Below are positions 1 through 6,637 of a stretch of 9,666 nucleotides of DNA, piece after piece. Positions within the stretch are counted from its first letter, which is position 1, and every line of letters begins with the position of its first letter. The stretch is from an uncultured Alphaproteobacteria bacterium (GTDB taxonomy: Bacteria > Pseudomonadota > Alphaproteobacteria > Rhizobiales > Rhizobiaceae): positions 1 through 9,666 of the forward strand of contig CAKMZG010000070.1 in assembly GCA_929200335.1 (NCBI GenBank), in the 5' to 3' direction. The notes under the pieces are model-generated. The model did not search any database. It was not told where the DNA came from and worked only from the letters and a program-made list of their open reading frames with translations. The translations under genes and the position numbers were made by a program.

Positions 1-105
1 GCTAATCGCCGTGCAGCAGCAGAAAAAGCCATGGATAAAGTGCGCGATAAATTTGGCTCTGAGGCTGTAAAAATAGGATTGATACATAGGTCAAAAAAAC
101 ATTGA
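1..105 (+). CDS. dinB: DNA polymerase IV (DinB), C-terminal fragment
   Basis: Only the last 34 codons are in the window, open at the left edge and ending in TGA at 103-105. The visible peptide contains KAMDKVRDKFGSEAV, which matches the end of alphaproteobacterial Y-family polymerase IV, where a helix of the form AMDKVRxKFG precedes a short variable tail. DinB performs error-prone translesion synthesis and its extreme C-terminus often carries a clamp-binding peptide; I see no clear clamp motif in the final residues (KIGLIHRSKKH). The catalytic palm, fingers and little-finger domains all lie outside the window, so the assignment rests on this short tail alone. It converges on the aminotransferase gene with a 17-base gap and no recognisable terminator between them. 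Confidence 0.65.
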   Translation, partial: ANRRAAAEKAMDKVRDKFGSEAVKIGLIHRSKKH

Positions 106-122
106 ATAACAATAAACTAATA

Positions 123-1263
123 CTATTTATTCAACCATTTTCTCAACCTATCTACACCCTCGCTCATTTCTTCATAACTGCCCGCAAATGAGAATCGCAT
201 GAATTGATGGCCGCGATAAGTATCAAAGTCCTTGCCCGGCGTTGCAGCAACTTTTGCCTCTTGCAACATTTTTTGCGCAAATTCAAAAGCGTCATTTGTG
301 AGGTTTGAGACATTGCAATATCGGCAGAATTTCTGTAATACCCAGCTTTGGCAGCTCCTGTAAAAAATAGGCTCTATTTTTTGCATACCCCGATTTCACT
401 TGCTCTAATTCATCAGAACCATCAAAGGCTGCTTGAGCTGCTACTTGCGAGAGTGTCGGCGCTGAAATATACAGACTTTGAGCAATGCGCTCCACAGGGC
501 GTTCTAAATATTCGGGCAAGATCATCCACCCCACTCGCCAACCTGTCATGCAATAATATTTTGAGAAGGAATTGATCACCACTACATTTTGCGTAAAATT
601 AAGCGCTGAATGCTCGCGTTCGCTATTATAGCTTAACCCGTGATATATCTCATCTGAAATCAAATGAATGTGTTTTTTCTTGCACATATCAATAATTTCC
701 TGCATTTCATCGCGCAATATCGATGTTCCTGTAGGATTACCTGGACTGGCGATTAAAACCCCTGCGAGTCCTTTTGGATCAGCCGCATCCGCCCACCCGA
801 TTTGCTCACCAGTAATTTGCCAACGGGTGGTTTCATCCACCTCAATCTCAACAACCTCTAGGCCAAGGGCTTTCAAAATATTGCGATATGCAGGATAAGC
901 AGGTGATGCAATAGCTACTCGGTCTCCCACATCAAAGAGACTTAAAAATGCTAAATTAAACCCAGCTGACGAACCAGTTGTTACCGCGACTCGCTCAGGC
1001 GAAATTTTAACATCATAATAATCTTGATAGTGACGGGCAATCCGCTCACGCAAAGACGAAAGCCCCATGGCATTAGTATAGCCAACACGCCCATCTTTTA
1101 ACAGATTACTTGCAGCTTCTAAGGCGGGTTTGGGTGCAGGCGCCGCAGGTTGCCCAACACACATAAAGATGACATCGTCTCCCTCAGCCTTCAATTTATT
1201 AGCTGCCGACATAATATCCATAGCATGAAAAGGCTCTACATTTGCGCGATCAGATGGTTTCAT
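123..1263 (-). pseudogene. Class I/II PLP-dependent aminotransferase, frameshifted near the 3' end
   Basis: The reading frame from ATG 1263 encodes a fold-type I aminotransferase (AspB-like): the N-terminal motif VGQPAAPAPK, the SPGNPTGT loop (residues 173-180), DEIYHGL (204-210, with the Asp that contacts the PLP ring nitrogen) and SFSKYYCMTGWRVGW with the PLP-binding lysine K235. It runs normally to about residue 313 (ITEILP), then goes out of frame and stops at 292. The missing C-terminal part continues in another frame from about 311 down to the TAG at 123-125, including GHQFMRFSFAG, which holds the arginine that binds the substrate carboxylate in this family. Relatives have about ten residues (like ADGAFYLYAD) at the junction; here 312-321 supplies only 10 bases, so roughly 20 bases are missing. 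Rejoined, the protein would be about 385 residues, normal for the family. As read, the product lacks its C-terminal small-domain segment and should be inactive. The exact substrate is not predictable. An assembly error is the alternative to a true pseudogene. Confidence 0.82.
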
Positions 1264-1350
1264 ATTTCAATTCCCAACTAGAAAAAATAAAATGAACATA
1301 ATATCTTCATATAGACCGTTAAAATAAAATCCTCTATAGCTAAACCAATC

Positions 1351-1362
1351 AATTTCGAAATT
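1351..1362. repeat. Perfect 12-base palindrome in a divergent promoter region
   Basis: AATTTCGAAATT is a perfect inverted repeat lying 18 bases before the DsbA-like start codon, in the 117-base spacer between two divergent genes. The position would suit an operator, but A/T-rich palindromes also arise by chance in such DNA and I do not recognise it as a known regulator site. No clear -35/-10 pair is visible in the spacer. Confidence 0.3.
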
Positions 1363-1369
1363 TCAATGT

Positions 1370-1373
1370 GGAG
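1370..1373 (+). promoter_or_regulatory. Ribosome binding site that decides the DsbA-like start
   Basis: GGAG sits 7 bases before the ATG at 1381. A second in-frame ATG at 1366 overlaps this region and has no comparable site upstream, so 1381 is preferred. Confidence 0.6.
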
Positions 1374-1380
1374 CAATTAT

Positions 1381-2154
1381 ATGCCAATCAAATCCGTTCT
1401 TTTAAAAAGCCTAAAACCTCTGTTGGTTGGCGCAGTCTTAACCACATCACTGTTTAGCCCAGCTATCGCCTTTGATGATAAGGAAAAAGAAGAGATTGGC
1501 AGCATTGTGCGCGAATATCTGCTTAATAACCCTGAAATTCTTTATGAGATGCAACAGGAGTTTGAGCGCAAGCGTGAAGAAGAAGCTAACGCTAAAGCCC
1601 AAGTAGCCCTTGAGCGTGACCATGATAAAATTTTTAATTCCCCAAATCAAATTACCCTAGGCAACCCCAAGGGCGATGTTACCGTTGTAGAGTTTTATGA
1701 TTATAACTGTGGCTATTGTAAACGTGCTATGAATGACATGCAAAAGCTCCTTGAAGAAGATGGTAATATTCGCTTTGTTTTAAAAGAATTTCCCATTTTC
1801 CAAGGGTCTGGCGAAACTCACCAAGTATCTGTTGCTGTTTCACAAGTTGCGCCAGAGAAATATCAAACATTTCACTCTGAACTGTTTTCCTTACAGGGAC
1901 AAAAAACAGCTGAGCGCGCATTAAACCTAGCCGATAAATTGGGCATCGATACCAATAAGATAAAAGAAGCCATGTCTTCCGACAAAGTCCTTACAGCACT
2001 TCAAGAAAATGCACAACTTGGGCAAGCATTAAGTATTAATGGAACACCTGCCTATGTATTCGAAGGCCAAGTTGTATCCGGCGCTGTTGGCTTTGAAAGC
2101 TTAAAGACAATTGTAAGCAATATGCGAGAGTGCGGTAAAACCAATTGCTCATAA
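1381..2154 (+). CDS. Secreted DsbA-family thiol:disulfide oxidoreductase
   Basis: The 257-residue product starts with a Sec signal peptide (positive MPIKSVLLKSLK, hydrophobic core, SPAIA with likely cleavage after residue 30). Next comes a charged helical segment (about 35-85, with EEIGSIVREYLLNNPEILYEM) like the N-terminal region of ScsC/DsbG-like proteins in this family, then a thioredoxin-fold domain with the catalytic C110-G-Y-C113 pair in FYDYNCGYCKRAM and the cis-proline loop NGTPAYV (P223). It should act in the periplasm, forming or shuffling disulfides in exported proteins. The N-terminal helix mediates oligomerisation in ScsC relatives, so isomerase activity is possible but not shown. 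Two further cysteines (C251, C256) lie in the last seven residues, which is unusual. The gene stands 71 bases upstream of aroQ; the start is set by GGAG at 1370-1373. Confidence 0.88.
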   Translation: MPIKSVLLKSLKPLLVGAVLTTSLFSPAIAFDDKEKEEIGSIVREYLLNNPEILYEMQQEFERKREEEANAKAQVALERDHDKIFNSPNQITLGNPKGDVTVVEFYDYNCGYCKRAMNDMQKLLEEDGNIRFVLKEFPIFQGSGETHQVSVAVSQVAPEKYQTFHSELFSLQGQKTAERALNLADKLGIDTNKIKEAMSSDKVLTALQENAQLGQALSINGTPAYVFEGQVVSGAVGFESLKTIVSNMRECGKTNCS

Positions 2155-2177
2155 AACAATTCTTTACTAAATAAACT

Positions 2178-2183
2178 TATAAT
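2178..2183 (+). promoter_or_regulatory. Possible -10 element for aroQ
   Basis: TATAAT occurs in the 71-base gap between the DsbA-like gene and aroQ. At 16-19 base spacing I see no good -35 hexamer, so this may be chance in A/T-rich spacer DNA. If real, transcription would begin near 2190, just before the hairpin at 2193-2205. Confidence 0.25.
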
Positions 2184-2192
2184 TCCGCCGAT

Positions 2193-2205
2193 TGGGCAAA
2201 GCCCA
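2193..2205 (+). other. Small hairpin in the aroQ leader
   Basis: TGGGC-AAA-GCCCA forms a 5-base-pair, mostly G/C stem with a 3-base loop, extendable by a G-T pair. No T-run follows, so it is not a standard terminator. It sits 5 bases before the purine-rich aroQ ribosome binding site (AGAGAAGAG, 2211-2219). It could stabilise the 5' end or terminate weakly; no function can be assigned. Confidence 0.3.
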
Positions 2206-2225
2206 GAGCAAGAGAAGAGTATCCT

Positions 2226-2666
2226 ATGGCTAAAAAAATATTAATTCTAAATGGCCCTAACCTAAATTTATTGGGCATCCGTGAACCAGCAATTTATGGC
2301 ACACAAACGCTTAAAGACATCGAAGGAAATTGCAAAACGAAAGCGGCTGAGCTGGGCTTTGAAATTGTCTTCAAACAAAGCAACTCAGAAGGCGCATTGG
2401 TTGATGCAATTCAAGAAGCAAGTGCAGATATGGCCGGCATTATTATTAATGCAGGTGCTTATACCCACACATCCATTGCTATACATGATGCTTTGCGTTC
2501 ATTTAAAGCGCCGATCATAGAATTGCACCTTTCTAATATCCATGGCCGTGAAGATTTTCGTAAAAAATCATATATTGCACTGGTGGCGACTGGAATCATT
2601 TGTGGATTTGGTGCAAAAGGCTATGAATATTCCATTGAAGCTATTGCTGATTTGGTAAATAAGTAA
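2226..2666 (+). CDS. aroQ: Type II 3-dehydroquinate dehydratase
   Basis: This cytoplasmic enzyme converts 3-dehydroquinate to 3-dehydroshikimate, the third step of the shikimate pathway. The 146-residue length is typical of the small type II family, which forms dodecamers. Family landmarks are all present: ILNGPNLNLLGIREPAIYG with the active-loop R19 and catalytic Y24, the INAGAYTHTS segment (N75, H81), ELHLSNIHGREDFR with the catalytic H101 and R112, and GFGAKGYEYSIEAI at the end. A strong ribosome binding site (AGAGAAGAG, 2211-2219) lies 6 bases before the ATG. It is followed 123 bases later by accB on the same strand; aroQ next to accB-accC is, from memory, a common arrangement in alphaproteobacteria. 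Nothing looks damaged. Confidence 0.96.
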   Translation: MAKKILILNGPNLNLLGIREPAIYGTQTLKDIEGNCKTKAAELGFEIVFKQSNSEGALVDAIQEASADMAGIIINAGAYTHTSIAIHDALRSFKAPIIELHLSNIHGREDFRKKSYIALVATGIICGFGAKGYEYSIEAIADLVNK

Positions 2667-2729
2667 ACAAAGCTAGAGAATCCCACAGCTTAATTAGCAT
2701 TTTGTTGGTACATCTCAGTGCAAACATTG

Positions 2730-2750
2730 AGCATGAATAAGTTTCATGCT
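2730..2750 (+). promoter_or_regulatory. Hairpin upstream of accB
   Basis: AGCATGAA (2730-2737) and TTCATGCT (2743-2750) are perfect complements around a 5-base loop. On the + strand it is followed by an A-rich stretch rather than a T-run, so it is a poor intrinsic terminator. It may be an operator-type inverted repeat or an RNA structure in the leader of the acc operon, 39 bases before the accB start. I do not recognise it as a known regulator site. Confidence 0.4.
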
Positions 2751-2789
2751 AAGAAATAAAAAATCAATTTTTAGGAAAAGAACAGACTA

Positions 2790-3263
2790 ATGGCAGCCAA
2801 GAACAACGGAATGGATCAAAAGTTCATCAACGATCTAGCAGAAATCATGACCCGCAATGATATTAATGAAATCGAATTGGAAGAAGGCGAAACTCGTGTT
2901 TATCTTTCACGCGGTGCACAACAAGTAATTGCAGCACCTGCACCTGCTCCTGCTATGGCAGCTACAGCAGCAGCACCTGTTGCAGCAGCACCTAGCGCTG
3001 CTAGCGCGCCTGCAGCACCAGCAAAAAATGCAAATGCCGTACCATCCCCAATGGTTGGCACCGCATATCTTGCACCAAGCCCAGATGCTGATGCATTTGT
3101 AAAAATTGGTCAAAAGGTGGAAAAAGGTGAAACTATCATCATTATTGAAGCCATGAAAACCATGAACCAAATCCCGTCTCCTGTATCAGGTACCGTGCGC
3201 GAAATTCTGGTTGAAGATGCTCAACCTGTTGAATTCGGCGAAGATCTAATCGTAATAGAATAG
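2790..3263 (+). CDS. accB: Biotin carboxyl carrier protein of acetyl-CoA carboxylase
   Basis: The 157-residue protein carries the biotin that shuttles CO2 from biotin carboxylase to the carboxyltransferase in the first committed step of fatty acid synthesis. It has the usual three parts: an N-terminal AccC-interaction region (about 8-45, KFINDLAEIMTRNDINEIELEEGETRVYLSR), a flexible Ala/Pro linker (about 48-80), and a C-terminal biotinyl domain (about 84-157) with PSPMVGTAYLAPSP and the biotinylation motif EAMKTMN, whose modified lysine is K123. The linker is encoded by a low-complexity run of GCA and CCT codons at 2931-3026. A Shine-Dalgarno-like AGGA lies at 2773-2776, a rather long 13 bases from the ATG. 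The gene is 8 bases upstream of accC, so the two are certainly cotranscribed. Confidence 0.97.
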   Translation: MAAKNNGMDQKFINDLAEIMTRNDINEIELEEGETRVYLSRGAQQVIAAPAPAPAMAATAAAPVAAAPSAASAPAAPAKNANAVPSPMVGTAYLAPSPDADAFVKIGQKVEKGETIIIIEAMKTMNQIPSPVSGTVREILVEDAQPVEFGEDLIVIE

Positions 3264-3271
3264 AGCCATAT

Positions 3272-4606
3272 ATGTTCAAGAAAGTCTTAATTGCCAACCG
3301 TGGGGAAATTGCTCTACGTATTTTGCGTGCCTGTAAGGAATTAGGCATTGCAACAGTTGCCGTGCATTCTACTGCTGATGAAAGCGCTATGCATGTGCGT
3401 TTAGCTGATGAAAGCGTTTGTATTGGCCCGCCATCTTCAACAGAGAGCTATCTTAACATTCATGAGATTGTTGCCGCTTGCGAAATCACGGGGGCTGAAG
3501 CCATTCACCCTGGCTATGGCTTCTTATCAGAGAATGCAAAATTTGCTGAAATCTTAGAAGCTCACGGCATAACATTCATAGGCCCAAGTGCAGAACACAT
3601 CCGCACTATGGGCGATAAAATTGCTGCTAAAGAAACTGTAAAACGTCTTGGTATTCCTGTTGTGCCGGGCTCTGATGGTGAAGTGATTGAATTTAGCGAT
3701 GCTAAGAAAATCTGCGATGAGATTGGCTACCCAGTGATCATTAAAGCTGCTTCTGGCGGCGGCGGTCGTGGTATGAAGGTTGCTCAAAATGAGCAAGAAT
3801 TGCAAAATGCGCTTCATACAGCCCGTTCAGAAGCTGGCGTTAACTTTGGCGATAGTGCCGTTTATATTGAAAAGTATCTTGGCAAACCGCGTCACATCGA
3901 AGTTCAAATTTTGGGTGATGGCAAAGGCCATGCGGTTCACCTTGGTGAACGTGATTGCTCGCTACAACGTCGTCACCAAAAAGTTTGGGAAGAAGCAACT
4001 TCACCTGCCATAACACCAGAACAGCGTGAAGAAATTGGCAACATCTGCGCCAAAGCTATTGGTGATATGGGATATTCTGGTGCTGGCACCATCGAATTTT
4101 TATATGAAGATGGTGAGTTCTATTTCATCGAGATGAACACCCGCCTTCAGGTGGAGCATACAATTACTGAGGCCATTACAGGTATTGATTTGGTGAATGA
4201 ACAATTGCACATTGCTTATGGCGATGGCATTTCATTCAAGCAAGATGATGTTAGCTTTAATGGCCATGCCATTGAGTGTCGCATTAATGCTGAACATCCA
4301 GAGACGTTTGTTCCCTCACCTGGCCGCATTGAACATTACCATCCTCCAGGTGGCTTAGGCATTCGCGTTGATTCTGGTGTTTACCAAGGCTATTCAATTC
4401 CACCTTATTACGACAGCATGATTGGCAAGCTTATTGTTCATGCGCGTACCCGTGAGGAATGTATGGCTCGACTTAAACGTGCTTTAGATGAATTTGTAGT
4501 AGATGGCATTCAAACCACCATCCCACTATTTCAAGACCTCGTTTGCAATGAAGATATTGCAAAGGGTGATTATAACATTCACTGGCTTGAAAAATATCTC
4601 GATTAA
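3272..4606 (+). CDS. accC: Biotin carboxylase subunit of acetyl-CoA carboxylase
   Basis: This ATP-grasp enzyme uses ATP and bicarbonate to carboxylate the biotin on AccB. At 444 residues it matches the usual length (E. coli AccC is 449). Visible in order: the N-terminal VLIANRGEIALRILRACKELGI, HPGYGFLSENAKFA, K116 and K158 for ATP binding, the glycine-rich loop KAASGGGGRGM (158-168), GERDCSLQRRHQKVWEEATSP, E275 and E287 (metal ligands) in the GTIEF and FIEMNTRLQVEH segments, the catalytic R291 and E295, and R337 in ECRINAEHP. All catalytic residues are intact. The residue after H296 is Thr where E. coli AccC has Pro, as also seen in pyruvate carboxylases. The gene follows accB by 8 bases and precedes aat by 15. 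The accA and accD subunits are not in the window. Confidence 0.97.
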   Translation: MFKKVLIANRGEIALRILRACKELGIATVAVHSTADESAMHVRLADESVCIGPPSSTESYLNIHEIVAACEITGAEAIHPGYGFLSENAKFAEILEAHGITFIGPSAEHIRTMGDKIAAKETVKRLGIPVVPGSDGEVIEFSDAKKICDEIGYPVIIKAASGGGGRGMKVAQNEQELQNALHTARSEAGVNFGDSAVYIEKYLGKPRHIEVQILGDGKGHAVHLGERDCSLQRRHQKVWEEATSPAITPEQREEIGNICAKAIGDMGYSGAGTIEFLYEDGEFYFIEMNTRLQVEHTITEAITGIDLVNEQLHIAYGDGISFKQDDVSFNGHAIECRINAEHPETFVPSPGRIEHYHPPGGLGIRVDSGVYQGYSIPPYYDSMIGKLIVHARTREECMARLKRALDEFVVDGIQTTIPLFQDLVCNEDIAKGDYNIHWLEKYLD

Positions 4607-4621
4607 TACCATACTTAATAT

Positions 4622-5305
4622 ATGGTCGCTAAAGACGATATATTGATGGAAATTACCCCGCAGGTTTTGCTTAAGGCATATACCTGCGGTATTTTTCCTA
4701 TGGCTGAATCAGCCTCAGACCCCAGCTTATTCTGGATAGAACCAGAAATTCGGGGCATTATACCGCTAAATAATTTTAAAACATCAAAGAGCTTGCGCAA
4801 AGTCATTCGCCAGAATCGTTTTGAAATTCGTATTGATAATGATTTTGATGCTGTCATATCGCACTGTGCAGAAGCAACGCCGAACCGCCCCAGCACTTGG
4901 ATAAACAAGCGCATTCGCCATCTCTATGGAGAGTTGTTTGATATGGGTTTTTGCCATACGGTTGAATGCTGGCAAGACAATAAGTTAGTTGGCGGACTTT
5001 ATGGCATTCATATTGGCGCAGCATTCTTTGGAGAAAGTATGTTTTCGCGGGTATCTAATGCCTCTAAAGTTACCATGGCACATTTAGTTCATCGCATGCA
5101 ATTTGGAAAATTCTTGTTACTGGATACGCAATTTACTACAGAACACTTAAAATCATTGGGCGCCCTAGATGTAGATCGAGAGGATTATGAGGTTTTACTC
5201 AATAATGCGCTAGATTATGAAGCTGATTTCTTTCCAGAAAATTATCCAAAAACCTCAGGCGTAGATGGCACTTATTTACTGCAATCTTTAAGCCAAACAT
5301 CATAG
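4622..5305 (+). CDS. aat: Leucyl/phenylalanyl-tRNA--protein transferase
   Basis: Aat moves Leu or Phe from aminoacyl-tRNA onto proteins with N-terminal Arg or Lys, marking them for ClpS/ClpAP in the bacterial N-end rule pathway. The 227-residue product shows the family motifs: TPQVLLKAYTCGIFPMAE near the N-terminus, FWIEPEIRGIIPL, PSTWINKRIRHLY, GGLYGIHIGAAFFGESMFSR, ASKVTMAHLV and LLDTQFTTEHLKSLGA. The start at 4622 lacks a clear ribosome binding site; the in-frame ATG at 4646 (MEITPQ) is an alternative that loses only eight non-conserved residues. With a 15-base gap after accC it is probably translated from the acc transcript. Its last 34 bases overlap the end of the convergent DUF2155 gene. 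Confidence 0.95.
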   Translation: MVAKDDILMEITPQVLLKAYTCGIFPMAESASDPSLFWIEPEIRGIIPLNNFKTSKSLRKVIRQNRFEIRIDNDFDAVISHCAEATPNRPSTWINKRIRHLYGELFDMGFCHTVECWQDNKLVGGLYGIHIGAAFFGESMFSRVSNASKVTMAHLVHRMQFGKFLLLDTQFTTEHLKSLGALDVDREDYEVLLNNALDYEADFFPENYPKTSGVDGTYLLQSLSQTS

Positions 5306-5646
5306 ACCGCATGCTCCACAGCATTTAAGCCTGGGCTAGCTGCGAACATCCAGCCGGAAAAGAGTTTTTTCCTAGTTTTATCAAAAGTTTCTTCTTGCAC
5401 CTCTACAAATGCCAATGTTTTGGGTTTATCGGGCTGGTCTGAGGTATTGCAAACTCTTGGTGTTACCAATAAAGCGCCAAACTGCACAGTCTCTCCCACA
5501 TCCACATTAAAGGTAACAATTCGGCCAGTGATTTTATCAATGCCAGAAAAAATCGCCGTAGGATTAGCAACACGGCCAGCCATTGCCATATTGGATAGCC
5601 CTAAAACCCAGAAAATAACCAGTATTGTTGAAATAATCCGTCGCAT
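5272..5646 (-). CDS. DUF2155 domain-containing secreted protein
   Basis: The 124-residue product has a signal peptide (MRRIISTILVIFWVLGLSNMAMA, likely cleaved after residue 23), so it is predicted to be periplasmic. The mature part matches DUF2155: NPTAIFSGIDKITGRIVTFNVDVGETVQFGALLVTPRVC, then TLAFVEVQEE, then LFSGWMFAASPGLNAVEHAVYDVWLKDC. Cysteines C66 and C122 sit in conserved positions and could form a disulfide. The molecular function is unknown; in alphaproteobacteria this gene is often found beside aat and an NDUFA12 gene, as here. I chose ATG 5646 because AAAGG (5654-5658) lies 7 bases upstream and the signal peptide then begins directly; in-frame ATGs at 5664 and 5694 would add an atypical leader. 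The last 11 codons overlap aat on the other strand. Confidence 0.85.
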   Translation of the reverse strand: MRRIISTILVIFWVLGLSNMAMAGRVANPTAIFSGIDKITGRIVTFNVDVGETVQFGALLVTPRVCNTSDQPDKPKTLAFVEVQEETFDKTRKKLFSGWMFAASPGLNAVEHAVYDVWLKDCSK

Positions 5647-5828
5647 TTCTCTGCCTTTAATCATTGCAAATTTATAGTTTGTAACCAAAATCATATAGAT
5701 TATCGTATTTTCTGGCTATATATTCTTCTAGCAATGAATTGCGGCAAGTCAATGATTGGAATGGAAAATATAAGTTAGGAACAGTTTATTCTATTAAGGC
5801 GCTTAACTTGAAATCTGCAATATAGCTT
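5647..5828. other. Spacer between DUF2155 and methyltransferase genes
   Basis: This 182-base A/T-rich stretch holds no convincing gene. A weak inverted repeat TTAAG-GCG-CTTAA (5794-5806) lies 22 bases past the methyltransferase stop, but the stem is mainly A/T and lacks a T-run, so I do not call a terminator. The length leaves room for a separate DUF2155 promoter on the - strand, though no clear hexamers stand out. Confidence 0.4.
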
Positions 5829-6614
5829 TTATACATCTTTTACTTTTACAGCAGAAAATCGTAAGCGAACGAAGTCAGGAAGCCAGTTTCCATGAGAATC
5901 ACACATAACAGGTTCAAGTGCATTTACGACAAGGTCCAACGCATCTTGCCTTTTAGCAGGATCAAGTTGATTAAAATAAAGTTCAAAAGTTATCTCTAAC
6001 CACTCTCGCAAATCAAGTGGTAAGACTGTCGGTCTAGCAAATGTAATGATACGATCTACCCGAAATCCGCAAGATTCAAGCAGATTACTATATTCTTCTA
6101 CGGTTGGGAAAAGCCAAGGGTGAGCCATCGTCTCATCAAGCTTACGTTCAAGTGCAATTGCACGTAATGTAGAAATAATAGCTGCTAAATTGCCAAATCC
6201 ACCTAATTCACCAACAAAGCGACCATCTTCTTTGAGCGCTCTATTAATAGGCTTTAATATTTCAGGCTGATCTACGAAAGTATGAAGGCTATCATTAGAA
6301 AATACGGCCGTAAATTCATTTTGGAATGTCATATCAAGGCCATTAAGTAAATATGTCTCAATGCCTTTATCGCGTGATAATCCAACTAGATAATCATCAC
6401 TATCAACACCAACAACCTCACAACCGCGGTTAGCAATGCGCTCTGCTAACACACCGTCGCCACAACCGAGATCCAAAACTCTATCGCCTTGAATTGGCTC
6501 AAGCCAGTCAATAACCCCTAAACCTAAATCTGAAATGAATCTAAGTTTTTGAGCTTGGGAATCATTAAACCATTCTTTTTCTTTAGAACTTGGTTTGTAA
6601 ATAGTTGGTGGCAT
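5829..6614 (-). CDS. Class I SAM-dependent methyltransferase, substrate unknown
   Basis: The 261-residue protein has a Rossmann-fold methyltransferase core: motif I RVLDLGCGDGVLAERIA (glycine-rich SAM loop at about 49-54), the acidic end of strand 2 in VVGVDSDD (D71), an FTAVFSNDSLHTF motif IV-like strand, and the post-core LKEDGRFVGELGGFGN. A lead-in (EWFNDSQAQKLRFISDLGLGVIDWL) and a C-terminal region (PWLFPTVEEYSNLLESCGFRV, then RPTVLPLDLREWLEI) resemble a group of uncharacterised Methyltransf_11/25 proteins common in proteobacteria, distantly like trans-aconitate methyltransferase. The substrate cannot be told. Start choice: ATG 6614 has GAGAG (6619-6623) just upstream; extending to a TTG at 6656 would overlap the preceding NDUFA12 gene by 19 bases and add 14 residues without family similarity. 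It lies 23 bases after the NDUFA12 stop, so it is probably cotranscribed. Confidence 0.85.
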   Translation of the reverse strand: MPPTIYKPSSKEKEWFNDSQAQKLRFISDLGLGVIDWLEPIQGDRVLDLGCGDGVLAERIANRGCEVVGVDSDDYLVGLSRDKGIETYLLNGLDMTFQNEFTAVFSNDSLHTFVDQPEILKPINRALKEDGRFVGELGGFGNLAAIISTLRAIALERKLDETMAHPWLFPTVEEYSNLLESCGFRVDRIITFARPTVLPLDLREWLEITFELYFNQLDPAKRQDALDLVVNALEPVMCDSHGNWLPDFVRLRFSAVKVKDV

Positions 6615-6618
6615 AACA

Positions 6619-6623
6619 CTCTC
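6619..6623 (-). promoter_or_regulatory. Ribosome binding site that decides the methyltransferase start
   Basis: GAGAG on the - strand lies 4 bases before the ATG at 6614, within the 23-base gap after the NDUFA12 stop. It supports this ATG over the TTG at 6656. Confidence 0.5.
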
Positions 6624-6637
6624 AATAAAATTAAATT

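Noticed and set aside
1366..1380. Longer start for the DsbA-like protein (adds MWSNY)
   Set aside because: The added codons cover the GGAG ribosome binding site of the ATG at 1381, and the signal peptide is more typical without them.
2931..3026. GCA/CCT-rich repetitive stretch as a DNA repeat array
   Set aside because: It codes the flexible Ala/Pro linker usual in biotin carrier proteins; the repetition follows from protein composition.
2907..3170. An 87-residue cysteine-rich reading frame on the - strand
   Set aside because: It is the antisense shadow of the accB Ala/Pro linker: repeated GCA codons read backwards give TGC (Cys). accB itself is unambiguous.
5794..5806. Short inverted repeat as terminator for the methyltransferase gene
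   Set aside because: Five A/T-rich pairs, a 3-base loop and no T-run are too weak to support the call.
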